A stretch of DNA of 21,376 nt from RYN-431 sp036388295 (GTDB lineage Bacteria; Planctomycetota; Phycisphaerae; Tepidisphaerales; Tepidisphaeraceae). Where the stretch lies: NCBI GenBank assembly GCA_036388295.1, contig DASVSC010000166.1, positions 1-21,376 of the forward strand, read 5' to 3'. The position numbers and the translations under genes are program-made. Under the pieces are notes generated by a model. That model saw nothing but the letters and a program-made list of their open reading frames with translations, was not told where the DNA came from and ran no database searches. Positions 20,108-21,376 of the stretch are shown one piece after another (positions within the stretch are counted from its first letter, which is position 1; the number at the start of each line of letters is the position of its first letter).

Positions 20108-21376
20108 TGGCGATCGGCGGAACAATTCTCAGCCTCGTGCTCGGCGACCGCGCCGCGGTGCTGGCGCAGGTCGCTACCGACAAGGGCGCCCGCGTCGTGC
20201 AACACGTCGGACGCTTCGACGCCCCGGGCGACGCCCGCCTGCTGGACCGCCCCGCCGACACCGGCGCGGCCCTGGCCGTGTTCCTTGCCGGCCACGGCTT
20301 CAACGCCAAGAAGGCCGTCGTCGGCGTGCCGGCGCGGTGGCTGATCGCGCAGGAACGCGAGCTGCCGCCGGTCGACGTCAATGGCGCTGGCGACCTGCTC
20401 CGCCTGGCCGCCGAACGTCTCAGCCTGGCCGAAAGCGGGACCTTGGTCGCCGACTACGCCGGCACGATCGACAGCAAGTCTGCCAACCGCGTGCTGCTGG
20501 TCGGCATGCTCAAGCCGCAACTGGACAAGGTCACGCAATTGATCGAAGCCGCCGGCCTGACGCTGGCGGCGGTCTGCCCGACGTCGCTGGCCGTCGCCCG
20601 TGTGGCCGGCGGCGACAAGAGCGTGCTGCGGCTGACCGACGACGGCGCGGAACTGGTGCTGCAAACCGCCGGCAACCCGCGCACGCTGCAGCCGCTGACG
20701 CCCGACATCGCCGCGCTCGGCCCGGAACTGCGCCGCACCCTCACGATGCGTGGCGCGGCCGCCACCGACCTGATGCTGGTCGACGGCGTCGGCCTCACGG
20801 AAACCCAGCGCACCGACCTGTCGGGCCGCCTGACGCGCCCGCCGCAGCGGTTCGGCGAAGGGCTGGGCGTTACCGTCGACGCTGCCGCCCGCAACGGCTC
20901 GACGCTCACGCCCGAAGCCCACTGGCCCGCTGTCGCCTTGGCGCTGGCGGCCGCGGACAAGCGCGGGTTGCCGGTCGATTTTACCGATACCAAGCTCGCC
21001 GTCCGCCCGCCCAGCCGCTTCGGCCGCCGCACCATCATCGGCGCGGTGGTCGCGGTACTCGCCATTGCCGGGTTCGGCTGGCTGATCAGCACCGTGAACG
21101 CCCGCGAGGCCGAGGAGTTGCTGCTGGCCCAGCAGGTCAAGGACATGGACAAGCCGGTGAAGGAAGCCCGCTTGCTGACCGACCAGATCACCTACGGCCG
21201 CACGTATTTCGACACGCGCCCGCCGACGCTCGACTGCCTGCGGCAGCTCACGCTGGCGTTCAACTTCGACGAGCCGATCTGGGCGACGTCGCTCAAGATC
21301 AGCGAGGACGAGAAGGCGACGACGCCCGCCCGGCTCTGCGTGTTGGAGGGGCGGACGACGAATCAGCAGCTCGCGC
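20107..21376 (+). CDS. gspL: GspL-like (PilM/PilN-type) type II secretion protein, 3' end outside window
   Basis: An open frame of 423 codons from the ATG at 20107 to the window end, without a stop. Residues 1-300 look like a PilM/GspL actin-like domain: MAIGGTILSLVLGDRAAVLAQV at the start, KKAVVGVPARWLIAQERELPPVD, an NRVLLVGMLKPQLDKV strand-helix and a DLMLVDGVGL strand. One membrane helix lies at about 309-331 (TIIGAVVAVLAIAGFGWLISTV). A coiled, charged stretch AREAEELLLAQQVKDMDKPVKEARLL and a PilN-like region (PTLDCLRQLTLAFNFDEPIWATSLKI) follow. Such a protein links the cytoplasmic ATPase GspE to the periplasmic side. AGGAG at 20095-20099 precedes the start by 7 nt, and the gene overlaps gspK by one base. 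The name is inferred from order and architecture. Confidence 0.75.
   Translation, partial: MAIGGTILSLVLGDRAAVLAQVATDKGARVVQHVGRFDAPGDARLLDRPADTGAALAVFLAGHGFNAKKAVVGVPARWLIAQERELPPVDVNGAGDLLRLAAERLSLAESGTLVADYAGTIDSKSANRVLLVGMLKPQLDKVTQLIEAAGLTLAAVCPTSLAVARVAGGDKSVLRLTDDGAELVLQTAGNPRTLQPLTPDIAALGPELRRTLTMRGAAATDLMLVDGVGLTETQRTDLSGRLTRPPQRFGEGLGVTVDAAARNGSTLTPEAHWPAVALALAAADKRGLPVDFTDTKLAVRPPSRFGRRTIIGAVVAVLAIAGFGWLISTVNAREAEELLLAQQVKDMDKPVKEARLLTDQITYGRTYFDTRPPTLDCLRQLTLAFNFDEPIWATSLKISEDEKATTPARLCVLEGRTTNQQLA

Overview
The window is a GC-rich (locally about 65-70 %) bacterial chromosome segment, most likely from a planctomycete, possibly a Phycisphaerae-like lineage. This is inferred from the T2SS cluster with a PilM/PilN-like GspL, the secreted Kelch protein with an N-terminal beta-sandwich module of a kind I associate with planctomycetes, and the ECF sigma / zinc-finger anti-sigma / LTxxQ-protein cassette. 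No rRNA, tRNA or CRISPR was seen, so the assignment rests on protein character only.

Left part (1-5321). The window opens with the C-terminus of a TSUP-type membrane transporter (+), followed by an SDR oxidoreductase and a translationally coupled protein of unknown function with a possible primase/polymerase-like DxD motif. A 479-bp gene-free stretch holds three stem-loops, including a perfect 22-bp inverted repeat. Then come a GT4/GT5-type glycosyltransferase (-) and, divergent from it, a class I/II-type histone deacetylase-family hydrolase (+). The 3' end of the deacetylase gene overlaps a convergent DUF2281 antitoxin / PIN-domain toxin pair that is visibly AT-richer than its surroundings.

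Middle part (5331-9643). A minus-strand run, rpe, a Gfo/Idh/MocA oxidoreductase and accD, leads directly into the toxin-antitoxin pair, whose antitoxin ribosome binding site overlaps the accD stop codon. A 74-residue membrane protein (+) and gpsA (-) converge on a strong terminator.

Right part (9706-21376), all on the plus strand. A secreted Kelch/beta-sandwich protein has its ribosome binding site inside a small hairpin and ends in a textbook terminator. Next is a stress-type cassette of ECF sigma factor, zinc-finger anti-sigma factor, membrane-anchored LTxxQ (Spy/CpxP-like) protein and a secreted poly-glycine LTxxQ-like protein. After a GC-rich stem-loop comes a type II secretion operon, gspE-F-G-H-I-J-K and a gspL-like gene cut by the window end. 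Most of its genes overlap by 1-4 nt and several start with GTG or TTG. The one wide gap, between gspF and gspG, is filled by an imperfect 30-bp inverted repeat. Together the operon encodes the motor ATPase, inner-membrane platform, major and minor pseudopilins and the cytoplasmic/periplasmic linker. The secretin and GspC/M are not in the window.

No wholly new multi-gene system was proven. The best candidates for a second look are the unknown DxD protein, the ribosome-binding-site hairpin before the Kelch gene, the sigma/anti-sigma/LTxxQ/poly-Gly cassette next to the T2SS, and the dispersed-type inverted repeats.
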